A DNA stretch of 24,266 bases from Pseudomonadota bacterium. Its GTDB lineage: Bacteria > Pseudomonadota > Alphaproteobacteria > Rhizobiales > Hyphomicrobiaceae. A program made the position numbers and the translations under genes. Position 1 is the stretch's first letter. Every line of letters begins with the position of its first letter. Below the pieces are notes generated by a model. It did not search any database. It was given only the letters and a program-made list of their open reading frames with translations, and was not told where the DNA came from. The stretch spans positions 1 to 24,266 of the forward strand of contig JAEZAW010000331.1 of assembly GCA_023430315.1 (NCBI GenBank), given 5' to 3'. Below are positions 1 to 7,474 of this stretch, in pieces.

Positions 1-1042
1 TCAGCAGCATGATGCCGATCGGATCGAGGAAGCAGCCCATGATGATCCAGATGATCTGCATCCCAATGATCGTGCCCCACTTTCCACCTGGGATCAGGGA
101 AAGTGCGTCCTTCACAAGCTGATCTGCTCCCACAGCTGCATAGAGCGCTGTGAACATGGAGGCCGCGAATACGATCCACATGACCATACAGGTCAGGCGC
201 AGCGTGATGAGCGACGACTCCTTGACCGCGGTCCACGACAGCTTGCCGTATGCCAGCGCGCAAAGGATCGAGCCGGCGGCGCCGATACCTGCCGCCTCGC
301 TCGGTGTTGCAACGCCACCGACGATCGAGCCGAGGACCAGTGCCACGAGCATGATCGGCAGGATCACCGCTTTGAGAGAGGCCATTTTCTCCGGCCACGT
401 CGCACGCTCGGCTACCGGCAGCGCCGGCCCCCTCTCCGGCCAGATCGCACAGGCGATAAGAATGTACAGGATGAACAGAACGACGATCACGAGGCCAGCC
501 GTTATGCCGCCGAGGAAGAGCATGCCGACCGACACGTTGGCATAAAGACCGAGCACGATCATGAGAACGCTTGGCGGTATGAGCACGCCCAGCGCGCCAC
601 CGCCGGCAATACAGCCGATACTCAGCCCCTTGCTGTATCTCGCGGCCAGCATCGACGGCAGCGCGACGAGGCCCATCGTCACTGTGGCTGCGCCGCTCAC
701 ACCGACGAGCGCAGCGAAGATGGTGCAGACAAGGATAGTGCCGACAGCGAGACCGCCATTGATGCCGCCGAACCACTTTTTCATCATGTCGTAGAGATCG
801 CCGGCCAAGCCCGATCGCTCCAACATGCTGCCCATGAAGATGAACATGGGAATCGCGAGCAGTACGAAGCTCGTTGCCGTGCTGAAGGTCTTGATGCCCA
901 GCGCATAGAGCGCCTCGGGGCCCCATAGAAAGTAGGTTCCGATGATGGCGGCACTGCCGAGCGAGAAGACGAGCGGCAGACCAGCGGCCATGAGCAGCAG
1001 AAACGATCCGAATAGAAGGATCGTAATGACTTCGATGCTCAT
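1..1042 (-). CDS. dctM: TRAP transporter large permease (DctM), 3' partial
   Basis: This is the large membrane subunit of a tripartite ATP-independent periplasmic transporter, which imports an organic acid or related solute using an ion gradient. The reverse-strand frame from the ATG at 1042 stays open to the window edge (about 347 residues) and lacks its C-terminus. It is almost entirely hydrophobic, with several membrane spans and typical DctM segments: an N-terminal run beginning MSIEVITILLFGSF, the glycine-rich stretch GCIAGGGALGVLIPPSVLMI, and CFLDPIGIMLL at the edge. Its ATG overlaps the dctQ stop codon (ATGA, 1039-1042), so the two are probably translationally coupled. Family assignment is firm; the substrate is unknown. 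Confidence 0.93.
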   Translation of the reverse strand, partial: MSIEVITILLFGSFLLLMAAGLPLVFSLGSAAIIGTYFLWGPEALYALGIKTFSTATSFVLLAIPMFIFMGSMLERSGLAGDLYDMMKKWFGGINGGLAVGTILVCTIFAALVGVSGAATVTMGLVALPSMLAARYSKGLSIGCIAGGGALGVLIPPSVLMIVLGLYANVSVGMLFLGGITAGLVIVVLFILYILIACAIWPERGPALPVAERATWPEKMASLKAVILPIMLVALVLGSIVGGVATPSEAAGIGAAGSILCALAYGKLSWTAVKESSLITLRLTCMVMWIVFAASMFTALYAAVGADQLVKDALSLIPGGKWGTIIGMQIIWIIMGCFLDPIGIMLL

Positions 1043-1590
1043 TGCCGCACCTCCGGCGAGTGGAGGGCAGCATCTTCGGGCAGCAAGGGCGTGTTGGTGA
1101 AAGCCATATGCAGGTCACGCACCACGCGCGCCAGCGCCTGCAGAAGGAGCAGACCAGCACCGATCGGCAGCGAAACCATCACGGGAAAAAGAGGCGGGCT
1201 CCAGTCGGAAGAAGCGCGCTGCCCCGTCTCGAGTGCTTCCTTCGCCATGATGAATGTCTGCTCGAATAGCACCCAGCAGAACAGCAGCATGAACGCCGCT
1301 GTGCAGACATCAATGATGGCTTTCCCACGCTCAGAGAACCGCGAATATATGATGTCCATGGAGACGTGGTCGCGGTTGAGCAGCGTATAGCCACCGCCAA
1401 GCATGACATAGGCCGCGAAGATGAAACTGATCATCTCGTTGCCCCATGTCGTGGGTGCCTTCACGACGTATCGGAGAAAGACCTCGTAGCAGACGAGGGC
1501 GATGAGCCCCAGCAGCGAGATGGCGGCAAAGTATCCAAATGCGCCGTTCAGCCGATCGATGAAGCGAACGGCGGCGCGCAGTAAGTTCAT
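1039..1590 (-). CDS. dctQ: TRAP transporter small permease (DctQ)
   Basis: Small membrane subunit of the TRAP transporter, which pairs with DctM in the inner membrane. The protein is 183 residues long, typical for DctQ, with four hydrophobic segments (for example YFAAISLLGLIALVCYEVFL and MISFIFAAYVMLGGGYTLL) and the usual DctQ features WGNEMISF and HVSMDIIYSRFS after the second span. The frame extends upstream to 1647, but I chose the ATG at 1590. It has GGAGAG about 9 nt upstream and starts MNLLRAAVRFIDRLN, the normal N-terminus for the family. It lies 91 nt downstream of dctP and overlaps dctM by 4 nt. Confidence 0.92.
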   Translation of the reverse strand: MNLLRAAVRFIDRLNGAFGYFAAISLLGLIALVCYEVFLRYVVKAPTTWGNEMISFIFAAYVMLGGGYTLLNRDHVSMDIIYSRFSERGKAIIDVCTAAFMLLFCWVLFEQTFIMAKEALETGQRASSDWSPPLFPVMVSLPIGAGLLLLQALARVVRDLHMAFTNTPLLPEDAALHSPEVRQ

Positions 1591-1681
1591 GGGGAGTGCT
1601 CTCCAGGCCCGAGGCGCAAGACAGTACCGGGGCGGCCCAATGGGCACGCTCCGGAACCGTTCGACGTTTGCTTTGGAGTGA

Positions 1682-2785
1682 CTAGACGTTCGATGGACGC
1701 TTGCGGAACAAGTCGCGCGTTTCGAAGATAATTTTGAGCACCTTCTGCGTCGGCTCGTCCTTGGTCTGCATCTTCTCGAGCGCCTCGCCGGCCGTCTTCT
1801 CGTAGTATTCGACGTCGGCCGGCGGCAGCGAGTTGAACTTCACACCCGCGTCCTTCATAAGCTGGACCGTCTTCGCGCTTTCAGCCGTCGAGGTCGTCGC
1901 GCGCTCGACCGCATAGATGCGAGTGACGATGTTCATCACCTCTTGCAGGTCTTTCGGCAGGCGGTTGTACGCCCGCTGGTTCATGAACATGTCTTCCATG
2001 TCGAACGCGATCGTGGACGGGCCGAGATAGAACTTCGCCGGCTCGTGGATCTTGTACTGATAGAAGCCTGCAGGCGAGCCCCAGTTGGCGGCGTCGATTA
2101 CGCCCGTCGAGAGGGCTGTATACTGCTCCTCGCCCGGGATCGTGACGATGCTGGCGCCCTTGGACTTCAAAACCTCCGCACCGAGGCCGAAGCTGCGGAC
2201 CTTGATGCCCTTGAAGTCGTCGAGCGTCTTCAGCTCAGTGCGCGACATGGTTGCACCCCACTCGTCCGAGTAGACCGGGCCGAGGAAGTGCGCACCGTGC
2301 TTCGAGAAGGACTCGCGGACGATGTCCATGAGGCCGGTCTCGTTCCACAGATAGTCGTAGTGGTCGAGCGTCTTGAAGGCGCCGGGAATGCCCCACGTCC
2401 AAAGCGTGAAGGGGATCTTGCCGCGCCAATAGGGCTGAGCACCGTAGCCGATCTCGACAACGCCTTTGCCGACGGCATCGAGCATCTCGAACGTCGGGAC
2501 GAGCGCGCCGGGCGGGAAAGCCTGGATCTGGATGCGGCCGTTCGACATCTCGCTCACGCGCTTGATGTAACGCGGGATGAGCGTCTCCCACTCGACCGTG
2601 CCCGGACCGAGGAATGATTGCATGCGGAAGCGGAATTCGGCCTTCTGCGCCTGCGCCTTCGTCGGCAGACTGGCGATTGCCGCCAGCGATGCACCTGTCA
2701 ACCCGGCCCTCACAACATCGCGGCGGCGAATTTTTGCGCCGCCGACACTGCCAACTACTCGATCGTTCTTATCCTTTTCGGCCAC
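1682..2785 (-). CDS. dctP: TRAP transporter periplasmic solute-binding protein (DctP family), Tat-exported
   Basis: Periplasmic receptor that captures the substrate and delivers it to DctQM. The start is a GTG at 2785, with a strong Shine-Dalgarno AAGGAGG 8 nt upstream. The 367-residue protein has a twin-arginine type leader (KIRRRDVVRAGL at residues 19-30, hydrophobic stretch, AQA at about 44-46), implying export in a folded state. The body shows DctP hallmarks: VEWETLIPRYIKRVSEMSNG, the KVRSFG segment with the conserved arginine, and IPGEEQYTALSTGVIDAANW. The closest type I recognise is the TakP-like branch that binds 2-oxo acids and similar carboxylates. That is inferred from overall look only and the substrate is not established. 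It is the first gene of the dctPQM operon. Confidence 0.93.
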   Translation of the reverse strand: MAEKDKNDRVVGSVGGAKIRRRDVVRAGLTGASLAAIASLPTKAQAQKAEFRFRMQSFLGPGTVEWETLIPRYIKRVSEMSNGRIQIQAFPPGALVPTFEMLDAVGKGVVEIGYGAQPYWRGKIPFTLWTWGIPGAFKTLDHYDYLWNETGLMDIVRESFSKHGAHFLGPVYSDEWGATMSRTELKTLDDFKGIKVRSFGLGAEVLKSKGASIVTIPGEEQYTALSTGVIDAANWGSPAGFYQYKIHEPAKFYLGPSTIAFDMEDMFMNQRAYNRLPKDLQEVMNIVTRIYAVERATTSTAESAKTVQLMKDAGVKFNSLPPADVEYYEKTAGEALEKMQTKDEPTQKVLKIIFETRDLFRKRPSNV

Positions 2786-2864
2786 GGGCCGTTCCTCCTT
2801 AGGGATTGTGTTGCGTGGCGCCGCTATGCGACGTCGAAGCGTCGTTGCGCTCCGGTTCCTCCCA

Positions 2865-2874
2865 TTTGATCAAA
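2865..2874. promoter_or_regulatory. Palindrome upstream of dctP, possible operator
   Basis: TTTGATCAAA is a perfect 10-bp palindrome 80 bp upstream of the dctP start. Just beyond it ATCAA (2869-2873) is mirrored by TTGAT (2883-2887). The position would suit an operator for the TRAP operon. No regulator gene is adjacent and the site is short, so this is a weak call. Confidence 0.22.
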
Positions 2875-2899
2875 GTCGTACATTGATTTCCTTGAGCGG

Positions 2900-2923
2900 A
2901 GCAATGCCCGGCGCCGCATTGCT
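2900..2923. repeat. Inverted repeat (hairpin) in the dctP upstream region
   Basis: AGCAATGC (2900-2907) and GCATTGCT (2916-2923) are perfect 8-bp arms around the loop CCGGCGCC. There is no T-run on either side, so it is not a classical terminator. It could be an operator or an RNA leader hairpin for dctP. Confidence 0.4.
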
Positions 2924-3101
2924 GAGTGTCAGGTGCAAGGGCATGATTGGGGCTACGGGCTCTTGACCGCACGGAGCATCTGTTACAGCCGGCTTCCAGA
3001 AATGCTTTTGTCGACGCCCACTGGGCCGCGAGCGCGGTTCAGACTTGCCCCACGACAGCTTGAGGCCACGATAGCCGCGGCCTCGTCGCAGAGCTTGCGA
3101 A

Positions 3102-3322
3102 GCCGTCTTGAGAAGGTTGGTGTTTGGGCTGCTGGTCGTGAAGAGGGTCGAGCTCGGCGCAATTGGGCCGCCTGTCGGTCTCAATGCCTTCGTCGTGAAG
3201 GGCATGGCGCCGAACGTGGGGCTGTGAGACCTATTCTATGGATGTCTGCCGCTCGTCATCCTCGAGCTGACGATCGTAGCCGCCTCATCGTCTTCCAGCA
3301 GATCGCTCTTCGCCGTTTCCGA
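3102..3322 (+). pseudogene. Decayed C-terminal fragment of a TRAP large permease (dctM remnant)
   Basis: Read on the plus strand from 3102, the frame gives LVFGLLVVKRVELGAIGPPV followed by GLNAFVVKGMAPNVGL. This closely resembles the conserved DctM C-terminal region (FGVLVV, E-L-G-x-I-x-PPVGLN-x-FVVKG-x-AP). It is interrupted by an in-frame TGA at 3225-3227 and continues in the same frame as DLFYGCLPLVILELTIVAA, matching the last DctM membrane helix. A shift into another frame at about 3284 then gives LIVFQQIALRRF, resembling the usual DctM end (LIVFPQIALWLP). No start codon, N-terminus or ribosome-binding site remains. It lies on the opposite strand from the intact dctPQM operon, so it is a relic of a separate TRAP locus or of a rearrangement. 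Confidence 0.72.
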
Positions 3323-3380
3323 TTGAGATGTCGAAGCCAAGTCTGTCTTGATCGCGCAGGCGTTGCACTTTGGCAATCTC

Positions 3381-4568
3381 TTATGACTGAACCTGCGCCT
3401 GAAGCTCAGCCTTCAGTCGAGGTTCTTCGGTGCCTACGAATTCGTGCAACAGCACGCCCTCCATCTGGTCGAACTCGGCTTTCCACGGAGCCTGTTTGAT
3501 CGCGAGCTGTGCATTCTCGTATCCCGCACGCCACCGTGCTCGAATGCCCGTCTTGCTGAAGTCGACGTCCTTGGTCTGGTCCTCGTGCTCCAGGCTTGGC
3601 GCCAGCAGACGAACGACGTGCATGCGCGTATCGCATCCGGAAGCCAGCATGTCCTGAATTCGCTTGCTCTGGCGTTCGGCAGCAGGGACGTAGCTGGCGA
3701 GCTCCTCAATGATATGGCGCATCCGATGCAGCTGCTTCTGCCGGGTGATGTGGCTGGCAATGCGGCTCGAGTACTGGATGTCCTTATGCCGGTGCATCAC
3801 TTCCCAGATCGTCCGCGGTTCCGGCCCGACGGGGTTCCACATGTGAACGGCGAAGATGAGCGAGCTGTGCCGCGGGTACTCGTCGAACACGATCTCGGCT
3901 GGTGTGTTCGAGAGAATGCCGCCATCCCAGTAGAGTTCGCCATCGATCCTCACGGCCGGGAATGCCGGCGGCAGCGCACCCGATGCCATGATGTGCCGCA
4001 CGTCCAGCGTCTCGGCTTTGCTGTCGAAATAGCGCATCCGGCTCGATCGCACGTGCGCAGCACCGACCGTCAAGCGCATTTTCCCACGACTGATCAGACT
4101 GAAGTCGACCAGATCCGAGAGCGTTCGCCGCAAGGGCTCCGTCGAGTAATAGCCTGCCCGCTCTGCTCCAAGATCAACATGCGGGCCGCAGAATGCCAGC
4201 GGATTGGGATCGAAGAAGCTCTGCAGTCCACTGTGCAGGATCGACCAGTAATTCAGGATTTGTGATAGTGGTGGATAGACCGGCCACGACGGCCAGTTGC
4301 TGCGCTTGAGCGAAACGCGATGCCAGAACTCGTGAAGTGCAGTCAGCCTGTCGGCACGTTCGTTCCCACAAATCAGGCTCGCATTGATGGCGCCGATCGA
4401 TGTGCCGATCACCCAATCGGGCTCGATGCCAGCATCATGCATCGCGTGATAGACGCCGGCTTGATATGCTCCCAGGGCTCCACCGCCTTGCAGCACGAGC
4501 ACGATCTGGCCGGCGTCCTTGATTGCGGCGCAGGCCTGGAACTTCGACTCAGGAACTACTTCATTCAT
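3381..4568 (-). CDS. Patatin-like phospholipase
   Basis: Predicted cytoplasmic serine lipid acyl hydrolase of the patatin family, 395 residues. The oxyanion-hole glycine loop LQGGGALGAYQAGV is at about residues 27-40. The nucleophile elbow GTSIG is at 55-59 (Ser57), and the catalytic Asp is in YWDGGILSNTP (Asp215), completing the Ser-Asp dyad. The C-terminal third (about 240-395) is the charged extension seen in patatins paired with hydroxybutyrate dehydrogenases. I chose the ATG at 4568 because GGGGAGAGAG lies just upstream. An ATG at 4589 overlaps the bdhA stop as ATGA and is a possible coupled start. The pairing with bdhA suggests a role with PHB granules or lipids, but the substrate is unproven. 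Confidence 0.9.
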   Translation of the reverse strand: MNEVVPESKFQACAAIKDAGQIVLVLQGGGALGAYQAGVYHAMHDAGIEPDWVIGTSIGAINASLICGNERADRLTALHEFWHRVSLKRSNWPSWPVYPPLSQILNYWSILHSGLQSFFDPNPLAFCGPHVDLGAERAGYYSTEPLRRTLSDLVDFSLISRGKMRLTVGAAHVRSSRMRYFDSKAETLDVRHIMASGALPPAFPAVRIDGELYWDGGILSNTPAEIVFDEYPRHSSLIFAVHMWNPVGPEPRTIWEVMHRHKDIQYSSRIASHITRQKQLHRMRHIIEELASYVPAAERQSKRIQDMLASGCDTRMHVVRLLAPSLEHEDQTKDVDFSKTGIRARWRAGYENAQLAIKQAPWKAEFDQMEGVLLHEFVGTEEPRLKAELQAQVQS

Positions 4569-4585
4569 CGTCTCTCTCCCCGCGC

Positions 4586-5419
4586 TCATTGCGCCGTCCA
4601 ACCGCCTTCAACTGGCAATGCCACACCGGTAATGGAAGCTGCCGCCTCAGAGCAGAGGAATACGGCGGTGGCGCCTAGCTCTTCCGTCGTCACGAAGCGA
4701 CGCGTCGGCTGCGCGTGCAGAATCACGTCGCGAACGACTTGATCCTCTGTCAGCCCTCGCGCCCGCGCCGTCTGCGGGATCTGTCTTTGCACCAGAGGTG
4801 TGAACACATAGCCGGGACAAATGGCATTGACGGTGATGCCATGTTCCGCGGTCTCCAGTGCTACCGATTTTGTGAAGCCGACCAAGCCGTGCTTCGCTGC
4901 AACGTAAGCGGACTTGAATGGCGAGGCGATCAAGCCGTGGGCCGAGGCGACGTTAATGATTCGCCCCCAACCCCGCGCTTTCATGTCGGGAACAACGGCG
5001 CGTGTGGTGTGGAATGCTGCTGTCAAATTGATCGCAAGGATCGCGTTCCAGCGCTCTGGTGGGAAAGTCTCAATGGCCTCGACGTGCTGAATACCCGCGT
5101 TGTTGACCAGCACATCTATCGAACCGAATGCGTCGCGCGCCCGTCCGACCATCGCCGCAATCTCATCCGCATTGGACATGTCGGCCGGATCGTGGATGGC
5201 CTCCCTGCCGCGGGCCAATGGCAGAGCCGAGTGCGCGGCTTTGATTTCATCGGCTGTACCGAAGCCATTGAGAACGATATTCATACCGGCGCGCGCCAGA
5301 CTGCGCGCAATTCCGAGCCCTATACCGCTTGTCGAACCGGTAATGATGGCCGTCTTGCCGGTCAGTTCGGGCGTGGGTCTGGCATCAATTTCCGCTGCGA
5401 CTAGTGTTGCTGTGCTCAT
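4586..5419 (-). CDS. bdhA: 3-hydroxybutyrate dehydrogenase (SDR family)
   Basis: Short-chain dehydrogenase, 277 residues, predicted to oxidise (R)-3-hydroxybutyrate to acetoacetate with NAD+, a cytosolic step in polyhydroxybutyrate and ketone-body use. The cofactor motif TGSTSGIG is at about residues 27-34, NNAG at 106-109, and the catalytic Ser159, Tyr172 and Lys176 lie in NVASAHGLIASPFKSAYVAAK. The NNAGIQHVE and ALPVEGGWTAQ segments are characteristic of the 3-hydroxybutyrate dehydrogenase branch rather than FabG. Compared with the usual length of about 260, it has a slightly long N-terminus. The start at 5419 has AGAAGGGA 8 nt upstream. It is the first gene of an operon with the patatin, and its leader can form competing hairpins over the ribosome-binding site. 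Confidence 0.9.
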   Translation of the reverse strand: MSTATLVAAEIDARPTPELTGKTAIITGSTSGIGLGIARSLARAGMNIVLNGFGTADEIKAAHSALPLARGREAIHDPADMSNADEIAAMVGRARDAFGSIDVLVNNAGIQHVEAIETFPPERWNAILAINLTAAFHTTRAVVPDMKARGWGRIINVASAHGLIASPFKSAYVAAKHGLVGFTKSVALETAEHGITVNAICPGYVFTPLVQRQIPQTARARGLTEDQVVRDVILHAQPTRRFVTTEELGATAVFLCSEAAASITGVALPVEGGWTAQ

Positions 5420-5422
5420 TAC

Positions 5423-5461
5423 GCATCCCTTCTCTCGACGTCAGCCGCGGGATGCCGCGGC
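5423..5461 (-). promoter_or_regulatory. bdhA: bdhA leader with two competing hairpins, one covering the ribosome-binding site
   Basis: In the bdhA mRNA direction, GCCGCGG (5461-5455) pairs perfectly with CCGCGGC (5450-5444) around the loop CATC. Alternatively GCATCCC (5455-5449), which overlaps the first arm and loop, pairs perfectly with GGGATGC (5429-5423), part of the Shine-Dalgarno AAGGGATG just before the ATG. The two structures cannot form together. This geometry would allow translational control, but it is inferred from base complementarity alone. Confidence 0.4.
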
Positions 5462-5651
5462 GATGCGACCAACGTGCGCCAACGAACGCGTCATCTGAAA
5501 TGCCGAGTGGATCTCCATTCGATAGACAACTTCTATGGCCGTCCGCGGGAGATTTACGGTATGGCTTGGTCGGCAAAATGCAAAGAGCGGCAACCCTTCG
5601 ATCAGCCATGCTTGCAGGGGTAGGCCGCCGGGAATGCACAGGAGCGAAGCG

Positions 5652-6374
5652 ATGACGACACGCGCCGTTGCTGAGGCCTTGGATCAGGCGCTGGCCCGTC
5701 TGATGGTTGATGAGGCTCCCTTGGCTGCTCGCCTGGAGCAGTACGCATCCACGCTGCGCGAATTGAACCAGCCGTTTGCAGAAGCCGCTGACCGTCTCAT
5801 ATCCCGCCTTTCGCTCGTGAAGGCCGGCGGCGAGGCCCCGCAGTTGGGCGAGCCGCTGCAGCCATTTTTGCTACCGGACGAGACTGGTCACTTCACTGCG
5901 CTGGAGGATCTCCTTGCAACGGGTCCACTCGTCGTCGCCTTTCGGCGAGGACACTGGTGCCCGTACTGTCAGCTCTCGACAGAGGCCCTGGCTCGCATCC
6001 AGTTGGAGGTGCGGGAAATGGGCGGCGGCATTGTCGTCATCTCTCCAGAGAACAGCACGTACACTCGACTACTTAAGTGGCGCGCGCAGGCCGATTTCCC
6101 GATCCTCTCCGATATGGACAATGGCTATGCAATGTCGATCGGACTAACCATTCCGATCGACGAGGAGATGCGCGATTTCATGACGCGCCGTGGCCGCGAC
6201 CTCGCGACCTACCAAGGCAATAATGCTTGGCTGCTGCCTATACCGGCGACATTCGTGCTCGACCGCAATGGCGTGATCGTCATGCGCCATGTCGATCCCG
6301 ACTATCGCGTGCGAGCGTCGGCCGAAGAAGTAGTCTCACACATGCGAGCACTCCAGCCGGCGCAGAAGGGCTGA
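5652..6374 (+). CDS. Peroxiredoxin-like (AhpC/TSA fold) thioredoxin-superfamily protein
   Basis: Predicted cytoplasmic thiol oxidoreductase of the peroxiredoxin-like group, 240 residues. After a helical N-terminal stretch (1-55), the thioredoxin fold begins with GEPLQPFLLPDETGHF. The redox centre is VAFRRGHWCPYCQLSTEAL, with Cys103 and Cys106 in a thioredoxin-style CPYC motif instead of the single peroxidatic Cys of typical peroxiredoxins. ATFVLDRNGVIVMRHVDPDY closes the fold. The open frame extends upstream to 5535, but the ATG at 5652 has AGGAG 8 nt upstream and starts the conserved part. It is divergent from bdhA and convergent with the LysR gene. A peroxide or disulfide reductase role is likely; the substrate is unknown. 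Confidence 0.85.
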   Translation: MTTRAVAEALDQALARLMVDEAPLAARLEQYASTLRELNQPFAEAADRLISRLSLVKAGGEAPQLGEPLQPFLLPDETGHFTALEDLLATGPLVVAFRRGHWCPYCQLSTEALARIQLEVREMGGGIVVISPENSTYTRLLKWRAQADFPILSDMDNGYAMSIGLTIPIDEEMRDFMTRRGRDLATYQGNNAWLLPIPATFVLDRNGVIVMRHVDPDYRVRASAEEVVSHMRALQPAQKG

Positions 6375-6423
6375 GCGCGAGGCCGGATCAGCTCACGGCA
6401 CACCCAGCAAACAGGCAGTAGAC

Positions 6424-7344
6424 CTACGCGCGGGATGGTGAATTGGCACCTGCTCGGCCCATCAGATGCGACCAATCCGCTGCCCTGAGAAGGTTCAGAA
6501 GCATGGAGGCCGCCAGCGTGCGTGGACGTCCGGCGACGCTGTAGGCCGATACTGTTCGTGTCAGTTGGAGCTCGGCCAGTTCGAGACGGCTTGCGGCCTC
6601 CGGCAGGGATGCGCTGTTGGGTGCGATGGTCACTCCAAGCCCCGCCGCGAGCAATGCCGCGAGATCGGTCTCACTGCATACGCGGTGCAAGGTGCGAGGC
6701 GATATGCCTCGAGCCCGTAGCTGCGTGCTCAGCTCTTCAGCCTGCTCGCAGTGGCTGCGCACCAGGAGCCGCTCGCCGTTCAGCTCCGACAGCTCGACAG
6801 CACCGTTTTTTCCAGCGAGCCGATGTCCATTGGGAACTGCGAGGCTGGAGCATTCAGTGAAAAGAGCCCACGCATCGAGGCGTTCCCAGAGTGGGCCGAG
6901 GTCACCCGCCAGTGCCACCTCGACATCACCCTTCTTCAGAGCCTCGCTGATCTCGGGCGCAGTACCACGTAAAATCCTGAGCTCGAGACCCGGAATGGCG
7001 CGCGAGAGCTCTGTCAGATGCGCGACGACCAGCTCCATTCCGATGGTGCGAGAGAGGGCCAGGCAAAGCGTTGCCACCTTCCCGCTCTTCACGTCTTTTG
7101 CGAGCGCCTTTGCGGTGAGCGCGCTCTCGTAGCATTGCTGCAGGAGCGGCAGCATGCGTGTGCCGAGGTCGGTCAGGTGCGAGAGGCTTCGCTCGCGTCT
7201 GAATAGATCGCCACCGAGTTCGTCTTCGAGCAGCTTTATGGCGCGCGTCAGCGACGGTTGCGCGACATTGCACTCCTCAGCGGCGCGCGTGAAATTAAGG
7301 GTGCGCGCTACGGCAAGGAAATAGCGAACTTGGTGCATTTCCAT
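6424..7344 (-). CDS. LysR-family transcriptional regulator
   Basis: DNA-binding regulator of 306 residues, the usual LysR length. The N-terminal winged helix-turn-helix is clear: MEMHQVRYFLAVARTLNFTR, then AAEECNVAQPSLTRAIKLLE, with the DELGGDLFRRER linker start at about 41-53. The C-terminal part (about 90-290) is the two-lobed effector-binding domain. I chose the ATG at 7344 rather than 7383 because it begins the conserved sequence and has GAGAGG just upstream. It lies 130 nt downstream of the MFS exporter gene on the same strand and converges on the peroxiredoxin gene. Control of the exporter or its own promoter is plausible from context, but the effector cannot be read from sequence. Confidence 0.9.
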   Translation of the reverse strand: MEMHQVRYFLAVARTLNFTRAAEECNVAQPSLTRAIKLLEDELGGDLFRRERSLSHLTDLGTRMLPLLQQCYESALTAKALAKDVKSGKVATLCLALSRTIGMELVVAHLTELSRAIPGLELRILRGTAPEISEALKKGDVEVALAGDLGPLWERLDAWALFTECSSLAVPNGHRLAGKNGAVELSELNGERLLVRSHCEQAEELSTQLRARGISPRTLHRVCSETDLAALLAAGLGVTIAPNSASLPEAASRLELAELQLTRTVSAYSVAGRPRTLAASMLLNLLRAADWSHLMGRAGANSPSRA

Positions 7345-7474
7345 CGCACACCTCTCTGCGGAGCTGCATTTTCGTTCGCGCAAATGGCGCTCGGGCAGTG
7401 GTTTCTAGGATACCAAGGCGGGAAAGGCTCGACAAACGATCTTCCCTGCTGAGGCAGCCCCGTCACGTCAGAGA

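Larger units (their letters stand above)
2786..3380. other. Leader and intergenic region upstream of dctP
   Basis: About 600 bases without an intact gene between dctP and the end of the patatin gene. It holds the dctP ribosome-binding site (about 2793-2799), a perfect 10-bp palindrome TTTGATCAAA at 2865-2874, an 8-bp inverted repeat at 2900-2923, and a decayed dctM fragment on the plus strand (3102-3322, listed separately). The dctP promoter should lie here, but I cannot place -35/-10 boxes with confidence. Between about 2924 and 3101 I see nothing recognisable. Confidence 0.6.

Noticed and set aside
1943..2617. 224-codon plus-strand open frame
   Set aside because: Antisense to dctP; rich in Arg, Asp and Val from GC-rich complementary codons, without domain features.
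2861..2890. FNR/FixK box (TTGAT-N4-ATCAA) upstream of dctP
   Set aside because: TTGAT and ATCAA elements are present but not in the required order and spacing.
2870..3205. 111-codon minus-strand open frame upstream of dctP
   Set aside because: It has no ribosome-binding site or recognisable motif and lies opposite the dctM remnant.
2933..3499. 188-codon plus-strand open frame upstream of and into the patatin gene end
   Set aside because: It is Arg/Ser-rich with no family look and no ribosome-binding site. The recognisable dctM remnant in the same region lies mostly in a different frame, so this frame is chance.
3444..4265. 273-codon plus-strand open frame
   Set aside because: Antisense to the patatin gene, whose catalytic motifs are intact; the composition is that of a shadow frame.
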